This document shows, in pieces, positions 21,350 to 21,874 of a DNA stretch of 21,874 nt. The stretch spans positions 1 to 21,874 of the forward strand of contig CAKSUQ010000030.1 of NCBI GenBank assembly GCA_934502625.1. Direction: 5' to 3'. Position numbers and translations under genes: made by a program. This DNA is from an uncultured Gemmiger sp. (GTDB lineage Bacteria > Bacillota > Clostridia > Oscillospirales > Ruminococcaceae). The notes under the pieces were generated by a model that was not told the origin of the DNA, ran no database searches, and saw only the letters and a list, made by a program, of their open reading frames with translations. Numbering within the stretch: the stretch's first letter is position 1; the number at the start of each line of letters is the position of its first letter.

Positions 21350-21874
<525 letters not shown>

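Overview
The window looks like chromosomal DNA of a GC-rich, Gram-positive gut anaerobe of the Oscillospiraceae/Ruminococcaceae, in the Faecalibacterium-Gemmiger-Subdoligranulum neighbourhood. The reasons are a Gram-positive sufCBDSU operon, a eukaryote/archaeal-type prolyl-tRNA synthetase, strong GC preference at third codon positions in core genes, and many short GC-rich palindromic intergenic elements. The genus is an inference from style, not from a database match.

Layout. (1) 1-2992: a truncated tRNA-Gly with a strong terminator, then an AT-richer accessory stretch. This holds a chimeric ParM-like gene remnant, a Bro-N/phage-antirepressor-type gene and a gene for a zinc-ribbon/winged-helix/deoxyribosyltransferase-like (TIR-like) protein. 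It ends in a tRNA-Asn whose 5' half is damaged. The stretch reads as the eroded remains of an integrated mobile element. (2) 3264-8326: the complete sufC-sufB-sufD-sufS-sufU Fe-S cluster assembly operon, tightly coupled except for a palindromic element inserted between sufB and sufD. (3) 8666-13556: an asparagine-synthase-type amidotransferase, a D-aspartate-ligase-like ATP-grasp enzyme and murE. Together these suggest a peptidoglycan stem/cross-bridge module of the L-Lys, D-Asp/D-Asn kind. The ATP-grasp gene is bracketed by two inverted copies of one palindromic element that share 45 identical bases.

(4) 13596-16536, minus strand: a divergent CaCA-exchanger-like membrane protein, then acpP-proS driven from a near-consensus promoter. 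(5) 16658-17966, plus strand: dapF, then a short DtxR/MntR-type metalloregulator whose promoter overlaps the dapF stop codon. (6) 18208-19389, minus: a two-helix membrane protein of unknown function. (7) 19753-21271: a divergent pair made of a zinc-ribbon/transmembrane/Ltp-repeat surface protein and a small Xre regulator. They are separated by two TAGATA-N5-TATCTA palindromes that overlap the promoter. (8) 21350-21874, minus: the C-terminal part of gap (GAPDH).

How the parts work together. The housekeeping genes cover Fe-S assembly, cell-wall precursors (MurE, DapF, cross-bridge enzymes), translation and fatty-acid carriage. The parts most likely to be new are the zinc-ribbon/NDT-like protein in the tRNA-bounded remnant, the Xre-controlled Ltp-repeat protein (Ltp domains are known from phage superinfection exclusion), the possible invertible D-Asp ligase segment, and the CaCA-like protein lacking the usual acidic ion ligands. 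All functional calls rest on reading motifs by eye; no searches were run.
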